Assembly: GCA_025928545.1 (NCBI GenBank) | Contig: JAICJH010000005.1 | Coordinates: 105,502 to 169,501, forward strand | Direction of reading: 5' to 3' | DNA length: 64,000 nucleotides | From: Bryobacteraceae bacterium | Lineage (GTDB): Bacteria > Acidobacteriota > Terriglobia > Bryobacterales > Bryobacteraceae | In this document: positions 1-7,987 of the stretch, in pieces | How the letters are laid out: each line of letters starts with the position of its first letter | How positions within the stretch are numbered: the first letter of the stretch is position 1 | Notes under the pieces: generated by a model | Database searches by the model: none | What the model was told of the DNA's origin: nothing | Seen by the model: only the letters and a program-made list of their open reading frames with translations | Made by a program: the position numbers and the translations under genes

Positions 1-375
1 CGAGCCGCGCCCGCAAGGAAGCGGGCTTCCTGGCCAACTCGTACGGCCACGGACGAATAATCCACCGAAGGGTAATTTAATTTTTACCTTAGCCTCCCGC
101 TAAAAAGCCCGCCCATGCCAGATAACTGCTTCATTTAAAAGGTAATTCACGCCGAGACCCAAAAACCGCGTTTTGCCATATGTGTTAGCATGGGAGTTCC
201 TGCACAAAGCCTTTCCTGTCGTTTGACACAATCCTTACGGATGTAGGACGATAAAGAGAAAGAAACAACATGTGCCCTTTTGTCACTCAATTGGAGCGTC
301 AACGGGGCGGTTAGAGAGTAGATCCGATCCTTCGATGTAGTTGGATGTGGCGGCAGCCTGCCCAAAAACGAACAA
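1..375. other. Leader region upstream of the NusG-like gene
   Basis: No gene can be supported here. The first 80 bases are open in one forward frame that stops at about base 80, so they could be the end of an upstream gene, but the peptide is not recognisable. The rest is more A/T-rich than the coding sequence around it and holds small inverted repeats: AGGAAGC/GCTTCCT at 16-31 and AAGGGTAA/TTACCTT at 68-90. A TTGACA hexamer lies at 223-228 without a convincing -10 at normal spacing. The region probably carries the promoter and leader RNA of the next gene. Confidence 0.4.
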
Positions 376-942
376 GTGACTGATTTTCCAAACCCAGCTG
401 AAACTCGATCCTGGTATGCGGTCCATGTCCGGAGTCGACACGAAAAGTCGGTATCGACGATTCTTCGGAATAAAGGTTTCGACGAATTCCTGCCGCTATA
501 CAAGTCCAGACGGCAGTGGACCCAACGCATCGCCGAAATCGAACTCCCTCTCTTTCCTGGCTACGTATTTTGCCGCCTGGACCTCGCGGAGCGCCGTGTC
601 CCCATCGTCACCACGCCCGGCGTCATGGACATCGTCGGGTTCGGCGGAACACCGATTCCGGTGGATGAAACCGAGATCGCCGCGATCCATAGGATCCTGA
701 ACCTCGGTCTGGCCGCTGAACCCTGGAAGTACACGCCCGCGGGCCAGAGAGTTCGAATCGAACACGGAGCTCTGGCGGGAATGGAAGGGGTCTTCCTGGA
801 AGCGAAAAAAAATCATCGGCTGTTGCTGTCGTTAACGCTGCTCCAGCGAACGGTCGCCATTCAGATTGATGCGAGCTCAGTTAAACGCCTAAACGCCGTG
901 AATGGGTCGATTTCTTCGTCCTTGACATTCGCCGCTAAATAA
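376..942 (+). CDS. NusG/RfaH-family transcription antitermination protein
   Basis: The 188-residue protein has the layout of a NusG paralogue. An NGN domain covers about residues 11-105, beginning SWYAVHVRSRHEK and including ELPLFPGYVF at 56-65. A KOW-type segment follows at about 122-150 (PAGQRVRIEHG). The family binds RNA polymerase and suppresses pausing or termination; RfaH, UpxY and LoaP paralogues do this for long polysaccharide operons. The start is GTG at 376, because the NGN domain begins right after it. It is the first gene before a roughly 20 kb polysaccharide locus, which fits a locus-specific role. It is unlikely to be the housekeeping nusG, since secE, rplK and rplA are not beside it. 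Confidence 0.85.
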   Translation: MTDFPNPAETRSWYAVHVRSRHEKSVSTILRNKGFDEFLPLYKSRRQWTQRIAEIELPLFPGYVFCRLDLAERRVPIVTTPGVMDIVGFGGTPIPVDETEIAAIHRILNLGLAAEPWKYTPAGQRVRIEHGALAGMEGVFLEAKKNHRLLLSLTLLQRTVAIQIDASSVKRLNAVNGSISSSLTFAAK

Positions 943-991
943 ATACCCGATCGTTTGCCGTCGTCCTTGGTTGCGAATTTCGCCATTTTTC

Positions 992-2755
992 TTACCGGCC
1001 AGGTATCGACTCCGGGCCCACCGGCGCAGGAGAATACACTCCCCCGGCGCAACCGGCGCCGCAACGATTGTTGCTGTAGTGGATTTGGGAATTCTGACCG
1101 GAAACCCCGCTGGAGTCCTGAATACCGTACGAGAGCGAATTGCCTTCGTCGTTTTCAAACAGGTTGTCGATGATGTCAAGGTCGCGAGTGGATTTCCCGG
1201 TGATAATCAGCCCGGGGCGTGTTCCCCCTTGTTCCGCGGTATTGCAGTTGCGGCATAGATTGCCCCGAAATGAACCATGATGTATGTCGTTCAAAGTGTA
1301 GCCGCCGTTCGCAGCAGAGTTGCAGGTGTTATTGCTCATGTCAAGTCCGACGACTCCCCCGGCGATAGGACATTGATTGACACCGCCCGCGACGTGCGTA
1401 TTTTTAATCGAGATATCCGTTCCATACGTATCGTCGCGCGAACCTGCGATGAGAATAGAGTACCCACTATTGCTATCGACAATAGTCAGCCCGTTGATAC
1501 TTGCCCGGCTGCAGGGCAGTTTCAGGATGGTTCCCCCCGGCTCCGGAATCTGGAGGGTTGTCGCCAGACAAATCATCGCGCCCTGCTGACCATTGAAATT
1601 GCTTATCAGATTCGATCCGATTGTCCAGTCGGAAACTCCCTCAAGAAAAATCGCGTTATAACTGTTGGCCCCTCCGCATTGTTTAGAAACGATGCAGCCC
1701 TGATCGGCAACTCCATTAAAAGTATTACCTTCAATCGTGGCGTATGCGTGCGGCATCTGAACCAGGGACAAATTGCTCCGGTCGAAAACGTTTCCCGTGA
1801 TCGAAATGTTCGAGAGGAAAAAGCTCAATCCGGCCCCGATAGGCGTATCGATGAATATATTGCCGTGGATATTAAAGTTGTAGCCATAAATGGGATCGGT
1901 CGTCGTTCCGCCCGAGGCGAAGGACAATCCAAACCACCAGTTCCTGTAAAATGTGCTGTTCGTGACCGTGGCATTTTGGCACGGTTGGCACTGTATTCCC
2001 ACCGCCGAAGCATTGGCCCAGTAGGTTCTTTCCGCAAGGAAACTTCCGGAGCCGGAAGCGGCGAAAATGGCGCCGGAAAACCTCTCCGCGCCTCCTGTAA
2101 CCATGTCAAAACCCATGTCCCGGATCTCTATCGAGGCAGCATCCTTGACCGTTATCATGGTGGCCGGGTTATCGTGTTGACAGGAAGGGTGACGGCGATA
2201 CGTTGTCTCGCGCATCCCCGCGCCGTAGATGGTCAGCGGTCCTCGGTTTGTAACGGTCGAGGCGCAACCGAGATATATCCCCGCCGGCCAATACAGAGGC
2301 TTGGCCGATGCCATCGCTGCTGTTACGGCGCCCTGAACCGCAGTGCTGTTTTCGGTAGAGTTGTCCCCGCGCACACCGAACCACTGGATATAAAGAAGCT
2401 CGGCGCCCGTAGCCAGAATGGCTCCCCCACCGGAAATGTCAAAAATTTGGATCGCGCCGGCTGTGATCGTTCCCGAAAGCGTTACCGTTTGCCCGTTGCC
2501 GGCTTGCAGCATTCCGGTTCCTGGAAACGTCAAATTGCAGCCATAGTTCGAGTTCGAAAGCGATTTCCAGACGCGCGTCACAACGAGTGTGCCCGAACCC
2601 GCAGCAGTACAGGCGGCGGCGAAGGTTGGATAATCAGTGTCGTAGATATATCCTGCCAGGTTCTGACCTGACGATACAGATCCTTGGAACCAGATCAGAA
2701 CTGAGAACACCCAGCCAAACTGTTTTATATATTTCAGAATTTCGGGTGGCTTCAT
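992..2755 (-). CDS. Secreted right-handed beta-helix protein (pectate-lyase-like)
   Basis: The 587-residue protein has an N-terminal signal segment (about 1-30, hydrophobic core WVFSVLIWF). QWFGVRGD follows at 124-131, then a STAVQGAV stretch, the entry motif of pectate-lyase-3/tailspike-type beta-helices. About 400 residues follow that are rich in Asn, Gly, Ser and Thr with short repeats such as ITGNVF, IEGNTF and DMSNNT, typical of parallel beta-helix coils. Such proteins cleave, epimerise or bind polysaccharides outside the cytoplasm. No catalytic residues can be assigned by eye. It sits antisense between the NusG-like gene and the flippase, so it may act on the polymer made by this locus (inference). 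A long reading frame on the opposite strand is a shadow. Confidence 0.7.
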   Translation of the reverse strand: MKPPEILKYIKQFGWVFSVLIWFQGSVSSGQNLAGYIYDTDYPTFAAACTAAGSGTLVVTRVWKSLSNSNYGCNLTFPGTGMLQAGNGQTVTLSGTITAGAIQIFDISGGGAILATGAELLYIQWFGVRGDNSTENSTAVQGAVTAAMASAKPLYWPAGIYLGCASTVTNRGPLTIYGAGMRETTYRRHPSCQHDNPATMITVKDAASIEIRDMGFDMVTGGAERFSGAIFAASGSGSFLAERTYWANASAVGIQCQPCQNATVTNSTFYRNWWFGLSFASGGTTTDPIYGYNFNIHGNIFIDTPIGAGLSFFLSNISITGNVFDRSNLSLVQMPHAYATIEGNTFNGVADQGCIVSKQCGGANSYNAIFLEGVSDWTIGSNLISNFNGQQGAMICLATTLQIPEPGGTILKLPCSRASINGLTIVDSNSGYSILIAGSRDDTYGTDISIKNTHVAGGVNQCPIAGGVVGLDMSNNTCNSAANGGYTLNDIHHGSFRGNLCRNCNTAEQGGTRPGLIITGKSTRDLDIIDNLFENDEGNSLSYGIQDSSGVSGQNSQIHYSNNRCGAGCAGGVYSPAPVGPESIPGR

Positions 2756-2896
2756 ATTCTCATTCTATCCGCGATTAAATTGTTGACTTGTCGGCGATGA
2801 ACATGACCCTGGGGCTATGATTCCGGACGGTGAGCTGGTCAGTACGACGAATATTGCGAATCAAATGGAAGCCTGGACATTCGGCCGAAACCGCAG
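2756..2896. promoter_or_regulatory. Divergent intergenic region between beta-helix gene and flippase
   Basis: This 141-base gap separates two divergently transcribed genes and so must hold the promoter of the beta-helix gene. It probably also holds one for the forward polysaccharide operon starting with the flippase. It is A/T-richer close to the beta-helix start. No pair of -35/-10 hexamers stands out enough to call. Confidence 0.35.
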
Positions 2897-4294
2897 ATGA
2901 CCAGCCACCTGGCTATCGAGAGCCCGCCAGTCCCCGATAATCTCGTTAGACGTTTCGTCGTCGGCGGAGCTTGGAATCTCCTCGGGAATGCAGCCCCGCA
3001 GATTCTGAATCTCGGCGCACAAATCACCATATCGAGAATGCTGGGGAAGACTCACTTCGGACAGATCGGCGTTATCTACGGCACGCTTCTGACCTGCGGG
3101 ACATTTGCCGGTCTGGGTCTTAGTCTGACCGCCACCAAACACGTCGCGGAGTTTCACCTCGCGGACCAGAAGCGCACGGGACGAATCATATTTCTGACAT
3201 CGCTCATCACCTGGATCGTCGCGGGCCTCGTCACGCTGGCGGTAGCCGTCGCTGCTCCGTGGGTCGCGCAAGTCATTCTAAAGGAGCCTTCGCTCGTCTT
3301 GTCACTGCGAGTGGGCTCTCCCTTAATCCTGCTGACAGCTCTTGGTTCGCTCCAGTTGGGTGTCCTTTCGGGTTTCGAAGCGTTCCGGGCAGTCGCAGGT
3401 CTGAACGTAGCTCGAGGGTTCTTATCGTTGCCGTTTCTCCTGCTGGGCGCTTGGTGGGGAGGAACAACAGGGGTACTGGCCGCATATGTAGCCATTGCAG
3501 CCATTGTATGGATTGTCAGTCAATGGATGATATCGCAAAAGGCAAGGGATTTTCACGTATGGTCCGGATACTCCGACCTGATGGCTGAGATTCCGCTGCT
3601 ATGGAGGTTTTCAGTTCCAGCCTTCTTGAGTTCTCTCCTATGGCCGATCTCTATGTGGTTGACGAATCTGTTTGTCATCAGATTGCCAGAGGGATACCAA
3701 AAGGTGGGCGAACTCAACGCTGTCAGGCAACTTCAGCAGGCAGTAAACGTCATTCCGGTCGCCTTGAACGGGGCCGTTATGCCGATTCTGACCTCGGTGT
3801 TGACGAACACGCCAAGGGATAAGGACCGAGCGTTGCGCTTCACAAACAATTTGTCGTTCGTCGCAATTCTTCCCGTCACGATTGCCTTGATGCTTGGAGC
3901 GCCCTGGATCATGAAGCTTTACGGAAGGGGGTTCTCGGATGGCTGGCCTATCTTGGTACTGATGATTGGCGCAATCGGCGTGAATCTGCTCAATTCGCCC
4001 GCTGGAACACTCGTTCTCGCGAAGGGCGCCATGATGGCGAGTCTCGTTAACAGCGTTCTCAGTTCTCTTTTCCTGGTTGTCGTACTGTACTTCACGATCT
4101 CGCGCTGGGAACTTTACAGCGTGAGTTACACGACTCTGACATGTAGCCTTCTTTCTACGGTGGGCATCGTGGTTTACGCCGTATATAGGTTGGGATTCCC
4201 GGCTCCAGTGGGTAAAGTAATTATTGCGTCGGCGGGCGCCCTGACAGGAGTCACGGCTGCGCTGCCATGGCTGCTTCGATCGGTACTGAGGTAG
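2897..4294 (+). CDS. Wzx-type polysaccharide flippase
   Basis: This 465-residue protein is almost entirely membrane-spanning, with roughly 12-14 hydrophobic segments from about residue 15 to the end. It fits the polysaccharide biosynthesis (MATE/MVF) flippase family. Members move undecaprenyl-diphosphate-linked repeat units from the cytoplasmic to the periplasmic face of the inner membrane. The N-terminal GGAWNLLGNAAPQILNLGAQ resembles the usual first helix of these proteins. It is the first forward gene of the long operon, and the next gene follows within 20 bases. With the polymerase at 10243 it suggests a Wzx/Wzy-type assembly route. The sugar specificity cannot be read from the sequence. 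Confidence 0.8.
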   Translation: MTSHLAIESPPVPDNLVRRFVVGGAWNLLGNAAPQILNLGAQITISRMLGKTHFGQIGVIYGTLLTCGTFAGLGLSLTATKHVAEFHLADQKRTGRIIFLTSLITWIVAGLVTLAVAVAAPWVAQVILKEPSLVLSLRVGSPLILLTALGSLQLGVLSGFEAFRAVAGLNVARGFLSLPFLLLGAWWGGTTGVLAAYVAIAAIVWIVSQWMISQKARDFHVWSGYSDLMAEIPLLWRFSVPAFLSSLLWPISMWLTNLFVIRLPEGYQKVGELNAVRQLQQAVNVIPVALNGAVMPILTSVLTNTPRDKDRALRFTNNLSFVAILPVTIALMLGAPWIMKLYGRGFSDGWPILVLMIGAIGVNLLNSPAGTLVLAKGAMMASLVNSVLSSLFLVVVLYFTISRWELYSVSYTTLTCSLLSTVGIVVYAVYRLGFPAPVGKVIIASAGALTGVTAALPWLLRSVLR

Positions 4295-4311
4295 GTTTCA
4301 GAGGTTTTCCA

Positions 4312-4920
4312 ATGTTCAGCGCGGCCATTTTCGACTTCGACGGGACCCTTGCTGACACCATGGATCTGCATTATCAGGCCTACCGGGATGTATTTTCGGC
4401 CAAGGGATGGGAACTGAACCGGGACACGTTTTACGCGGCGATCGGTGACAAGGCCCAGGTGACAATTCCGCGAATAGCGCAACGCGCGCTGAGTCCTGCG
4501 GAGATCCACGAGATTCATATCCGCAAGAAGGCAAGAGTGGAGGAACTGTTTCTGGCCGCCCCGGTACCAGTCCTGTCACCGGCTTTGCTAATGCTGCTTC
4601 TCGCCAGGAAAGTTCCTATGGCGCTTGCGTCTTCGGGATCAAGGCCGGGAATCGATATTTTACTCAAACGCATGAATTGGCACGGACACTTTTCCGCAAT
4701 CGTTACCGGCGAAGATGTTACCCACGGCAAACCCCATCCCGAAATCTATTTGTTGGCGGCGGAGCGCCTGTTGGTCTCGTCGGACTCCTGCCTTGTCTTT
4801 GAGGACACGGATGCTGGCGTTAGTTCCGCTCGCGCTGCGGGCATGATTGCTATTGACGTCCGCAAGCCGCTGAACGTGCCCGTGTTGGGTGAGGCATTGG
4901 GGAATGGCCGAGCGATTTAA
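4312..4920 (+). CDS. HAD-family hydrolase (beta-phosphoglucomutase/phosphatase type)
   Basis: The 202-residue protein begins with FDFDGTLADT (nucleophile D8 and D10), the HAD motif I. It continues with motif II (ALASSGSRPG), the lysine motif (HGKPHPEIY) and motif IV (VFEDTDAGV), so the active site looks complete. The cap size fits the phosphoglycolate-phosphatase/beta-phosphoglucomutase subfamily, acting on a small phosphorylated metabolite or sugar. The ATG at 4312 is chosen because motif I follows at once and an AGAGG lies just upstream. An in-frame ATG at 4267 would overlap the flippase. The next gene overlaps its end by 17 bases. It may dephosphorylate an intermediate made by the neighbouring kinase and nucleotidyltransferase (inference). 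Confidence 0.8.
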   Translation: MFSAAIFDFDGTLADTMDLHYQAYRDVFSAKGWELNRDTFYAAIGDKAQVTIPRIAQRALSPAEIHEIHIRKKARVEELFLAAPVPVLSPALLMLLLARKVPMALASSGSRPGIDILLKRMNWHGHFSAIVTGEDVTHGKPHPEIYLLAAERLLVSSDSCLVFEDTDAGVSSARAAGMIAIDVRKPLNVPVLGEALGNGRAI

Positions 4921-5809
4921 ACCTCTCACGGGCTACTCCGGAGCGCAACTCCTCATTGCTGCAACTCCAGGACGAGTTCCATTCGTTCGAAAATTCGCCG
5001 CCACGCCGCAACACAATGCTCGATTACGGCTTCAGATGGAGCGGCAGGCATATTTTGGATCTCTGGATGATCGGCCGTTTCTGGTTCCGGCAGTACTCAA
5101 TGAAGGTATGAGCGGAGATCGGTTTTATTTCGACATGGAGTTCGTGGAGGCAGTCCATGGGGCTTATTTTCTGGCTGTCGATACCGTTCCTATGATACGT
5201 AAGTTCTGCGCAAACTGCCGCGAATCGATCAAATATCTTTCGCAGGGAGATTCAATTCTCGCGGAACCGGATGCGCGACTCGATTTGCTTGCATCAAAGC
5301 TGGAGCGTCTTATTGCAGGCGCCGCGGGCCTCACACCGGAGGCCGGCGACCGGATCCTGACCGCGCTCGCTGAGCTAATCAGACAAGGGGCTCTGCGGTT
5401 ACGCAGGACTTCGCTCTATCACGGTGATTTTACGCTCGAAAATATGCTGGTGAACAGAGACGGCGAAATCGTATTACTCGATTTTCTGGATTCGCCGTTG
5501 CCTCATTACTGGCAGGACATTTCCAAGCTCCACATAGATCTCGAATCTCACTGGTATTCGCGACGGCATCGGAGGATCTCGGAGTGGGTGGTGAATTATC
5601 TGCGCGAAGAAATCATAGCGCTCGCGGCGCGACTGGACCCGCTCTACGCCGAGTTTCACCATCTCCTGGTAGCAACCAATCTGTTGCGGGTATTGCCATA
5701 CGCTCGAAATGACCCCGACCGTGACTTTCTGGTGTTTGCCATTGAGCACCATGCCTCCCGAATCGCTCCGCAGCACCGTGCCCTGCGCAGCGCGCCAGTT
5801 GCCGTTTAA
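4904..5809 (+). CDS. Phosphotransferase (APH/choline-kinase-like fold)
   Basis: This protein of about 301 residues carries the kinase catalytic loop YHGDFTLENML (HxDxxxxN) and the metal-binding LLDFLDSP shortly after, as in aminoglycoside/choline/homoserine kinase families. The N-terminal half has a basic VRKFA that could be the ATP-binding lysine strand. Members transfer phosphate from ATP to a hydroxyl of a small molecule. The ATG at 4904 overlaps the preceding HAD gene by 17 bases, so the two are likely co-translated. Beside a nucleotidyltransferase and a HAD phosphatase, a role in activating a polymer substituent is plausible. Antibiotic resistance is unlikely in this context. Confidence 0.75.
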   Translation: MAERFKPLTGYSGAQLLIAATPGRVPFVRKFAATPQHNARLRLQMERQAYFGSLDDRPFLVPAVLNEGMSGDRFYFDMEFVEAVHGAYFLAVDTVPMIRKFCANCRESIKYLSQGDSILAEPDARLDLLASKLERLIAGAAGLTPEAGDRILTALAELIRQGALRLRRTSLYHGDFTLENMLVNRDGEIVLLDFLDSPLPHYWQDISKLHIDLESHWYSRRHRRISEWVVNYLREEIIALAARLDPLYAEFHHLLVATNLLRVLPYARNDPDRDFLVFAIEHHASRIAPQHRALRSAPVAV

Positions 5810-5830
5810 TTAACGAATCGGCTCATCCAA

Positions 5831-6883
5831 ATGAAAATAATCGTACCCTGTTGCGGCAGATCATCCCGCTACCCTAACCAGCCTCCGAAATGGCTCTTGC
5901 CTGCATGGGACGGAAATCCGATGATTCACTGGGCGGTCTCCGGCCTCAATCTCGGCAACGCAGAGCTTGTGATCACGATCCTTAAGGAGCACGAGGAGAA
6001 ATTCCAGGTTTCTGCGGGTATCGCAAAACTGTTTGGCGGGCGAGCAAGGCTGGTCGTCTTGGAAACTCCAACCGGCAGCCAGTCGGAAACGGTCGCAAAA
6101 ACCCTCGATCAGCTTCAATACGATGGCCCATTCCTGATCAAGGATTCTGACAATACATTTGAGATAGGCACGCTCCAGCGAGACTACAATTACGTCTGCG
6201 TCGACTCGCTGAACAACTTCGACGAAATCAATCCCAGGAATAAGAGCTACGTGGCTTCCGATCATACGGGCCTGATTAATAACATTCGGGAGAAGAGCGT
6301 TATCTCCGATACATTCAGTGTCGGCGGCTACTTCTTTCGGAGTGCGCAAGTCTTCCTGGATGCGTATGCGGCCCTGAGAAACCAGCCGGAATCGCCGAAG
6401 CGCGAAATCTATGTGTCGGATATCATAGGACATTTGTTAGTGCGTGGCGTTTCCTTTTACGCCGAAAAGGTCAACCATTATCATGACTGGGGAACGATTC
6501 ACGAATGGAGAAAGTTCCTGCATGACAATGCCGCGGTTTTTGTGGCGCTCGACGGTTTTGTCTTCGAGCGAGGCTATCGCTATTTTGAGCCTAAGTTCGA
6601 GAACGTAAAACCGCACGCCGGGGTGTTGCAGGCTTTGATAAAGCTGGCTGCCGACGGCAATTCGATTGTTTATCTCAGCGTCCGCGATGCCGCTGAATCG
6701 GAAATAACCCACCGGCAGATTCGGGAAGCCGGCTTGCCTGAAGGAACAATCGTATTCGGATGCCCGAGCGCCCGCTGGAAATTCCTGACGGCACCCCATC
6801 CGGTCCTGCCCTTCGCCACTTTCGCGGCCCTCGAACTTAGCCCCGATGATCCTGAAATCTGCGAGAAGATTGCGTCTGTCTGA
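5831..6883 (+). CDS. Nucleotidyltransferase with C-terminal degenerate HAD-like domain
   Basis: The 350-residue protein starts with a nucleotidyltransferase-like strand and loop (IIVPCCGRSSRYP, then KWLLP), as in NDP-sugar and CDP-alcohol pyrophosphorylases. The internal FLIKDSDNTF may hold the metal-binding aspartates. From about residue 235 a HAD-like domain follows (VFVALDGFVFERG). The usual DxDG nucleophile motif reads ALDG, so the first aspartate is missing, and motif II reads YLSVRDA. The first domain would couple NTP to a phosphorylated substrate; the second looks catalytically inactive. It lies 21 bases after the kinase gene and is probably in one operon with it and the intact HAD phosphatase. 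Substrate unknown. Confidence 0.65.
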   Translation: MKIIVPCCGRSSRYPNQPPKWLLPAWDGNPMIHWAVSGLNLGNAELVITILKEHEEKFQVSAGIAKLFGGRARLVVLETPTGSQSETVAKTLDQLQYDGPFLIKDSDNTFEIGTLQRDYNYVCVDSLNNFDEINPRNKSYVASDHTGLINNIREKSVISDTFSVGGYFFRSAQVFLDAYAALRNQPESPKREIYVSDIIGHLLVRGVSFYAEKVNHYHDWGTIHEWRKFLHDNAAVFVALDGFVFERGYRYFEPKFENVKPHAGVLQALIKLAADGNSIVYLSVRDAAESEITHRQIREAGLPEGTIVFGCPSARWKFLTAPHPVLPFATFAALELSPDDPEICEKIASV

Positions 6884-6925
6884 AAACGCTGTGTTCCCTG
6901 AATCGACGCTTTGCCCGCGCAATAT

Positions 6926-7948
6926 ATGATCCCGCCCGTAAATACCCTGGATTCTGACCTTTCCATAGTCTTCCAGGGCCCCGTCTTCGGTAAAAAGGGC
7001 GATACTGAGAAGAAGCGACTCACCAGAAATTCTCTGCTGAGTGCCCGGAGGTGGTTTCCACGCGCCGAGCTGATTTTGTCGACCTGGGATAACTACGGGG
7101 CAGATGAATATACGGGCGATCTTGAATTCGATCATTTGGTGCTTAATAAGGATCCGGGATCTGGCCTGCGAAAGGATTCACCGCCGACTTATCACAATGT
7201 GAACCGGCAGATCGTGAGCAGTCTCAATGGCCTGAAGAAAGCGTCCCGCCGCCTGGCCGTGAAGGCCAGGAGCGATATGGTATTCCAGCACGCGGGCATG
7301 CTGGAATACTTTGGCCGCTTTCCGGCCTTCGACGAACAATATCGAGTCTTCAGCGAGCGTGTCTGCGTGTCCCAAAGAACGACGATTAATCCGCGCAGAT
7401 TATTTCCGATGCCTTATCATGTCTGTGACTGGTTCTTCTTTGGGCTGACCACTGATCTGCTGGATCTGTTCGGGATACCGTTGTTCCCCGAACCGCTCTA
7501 CACGCGGTGGTACGAAACCCATCCTAAGCCGGCAAATGATTTTGAGCCGCAGAACTACTGCCGGTACATGGCCGAGGATTACATCTGGTCGGAGTTCCTT
7601 AAGAAACATAAGTCCATCCGGCATGAGTATTACTCGCACACTTCCAGCGAAATTATCAATGAATCGGAGCGTTACCTGGCCAACAATGCAATTGTGCTCT
7701 CCAGTTCGCAACTAGGCGTCATTTCACAAAAGTACCAAGCCTGGGCCGCACCGCACTTGTTGAAATGTTACACATTCCGGGAATGGGAACACCTCTACAA
7801 TACCTACTCGGGCGGCTCGCAACGCGCCCGAGTTGACTGGGACTTAATCCACTACCGGATTGCACACCCCCTATACAGGATTTTCGAAGCCTGCCTGCAG
7901 CCATTGAAGCCCGTCGTCAGGCCCCTTCTGCGGCGCCTCCGCGCCTGA
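6926..7948 (+). CDS. WavE-like lipopolysaccharide/capsule synthesis protein
   Basis: This protein of about 340 residues has the features of the WavE family: an early LSIVFQGPVFG, then LTRNSLLSARRWFPRAELILSTW with a beta strand followed by a putative metal/nucleotide site, and VKARSDMVF. WavE was named from the Vibrio cholerae LPS core cluster and is thought to be a glycosyltransferase, though activity is poorly defined. The ATG at 6926 is preferred; a TTG at 6911 would add five residues. It sits in the middle of the polysaccharide operon, 42 bases after the nucleotidyltransferase gene, so it may use the activated substituent made by that cassette (inference). Confidence 0.65.
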   Translation: MIPPVNTLDSDLSIVFQGPVFGKKGDTEKKRLTRNSLLSARRWFPRAELILSTWDNYGADEYTGDLEFDHLVLNKDPGSGLRKDSPPTYHNVNRQIVSSLNGLKKASRRLAVKARSDMVFQHAGMLEYFGRFPAFDEQYRVFSERVCVSQRTTINPRRLFPMPYHVCDWFFFGLTTDLLDLFGIPLFPEPLYTRWYETHPKPANDFEPQNYCRYMAEDYIWSEFLKKHKSIRHEYYSHTSSEIINESERYLANNAIVLSSSQLGVISQKYQAWAAPHLLKCYTFREWEHLYNTYSGGSQRARVDWDLIHYRIAHPLYRIFEACLQPLKPVVRPLLRRLRA

Positions 7949-7987
7949 CCCGACTTCGCAGCCCTTTGCCGGGACAAACGAATCAAA

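Noticed and set aside
3..80. 3' end of an upstream gene
   Set aside because: One frame is open for 26 codons, but the peptide is unrecognisable and too short to support.
223..255. Promoter for the NusG-like gene
   Set aside because: TTGACA is present, but the best -10 (GATAAA at 250-255) is 21 bases away, so the pair is not convincing.
749..765. GTTCGAATCGAAC, similar to a tRNA T-arm
   Set aside because: It lies within the NusG-like coding sequence and no other tRNA arms can be built around it.
1277..2671. 464-codon forward open frame
   Set aside because: It lies wholly inside the antisense beta-helix gene, has no signal or domain pattern, and is rich in Arg and Ser as shadow frames are.
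4904..5809. Aminoglycoside resistance gene
   Set aside because: The kinase fold matches, but tight coupling to polysaccharide genes favours a biosynthetic kinase.
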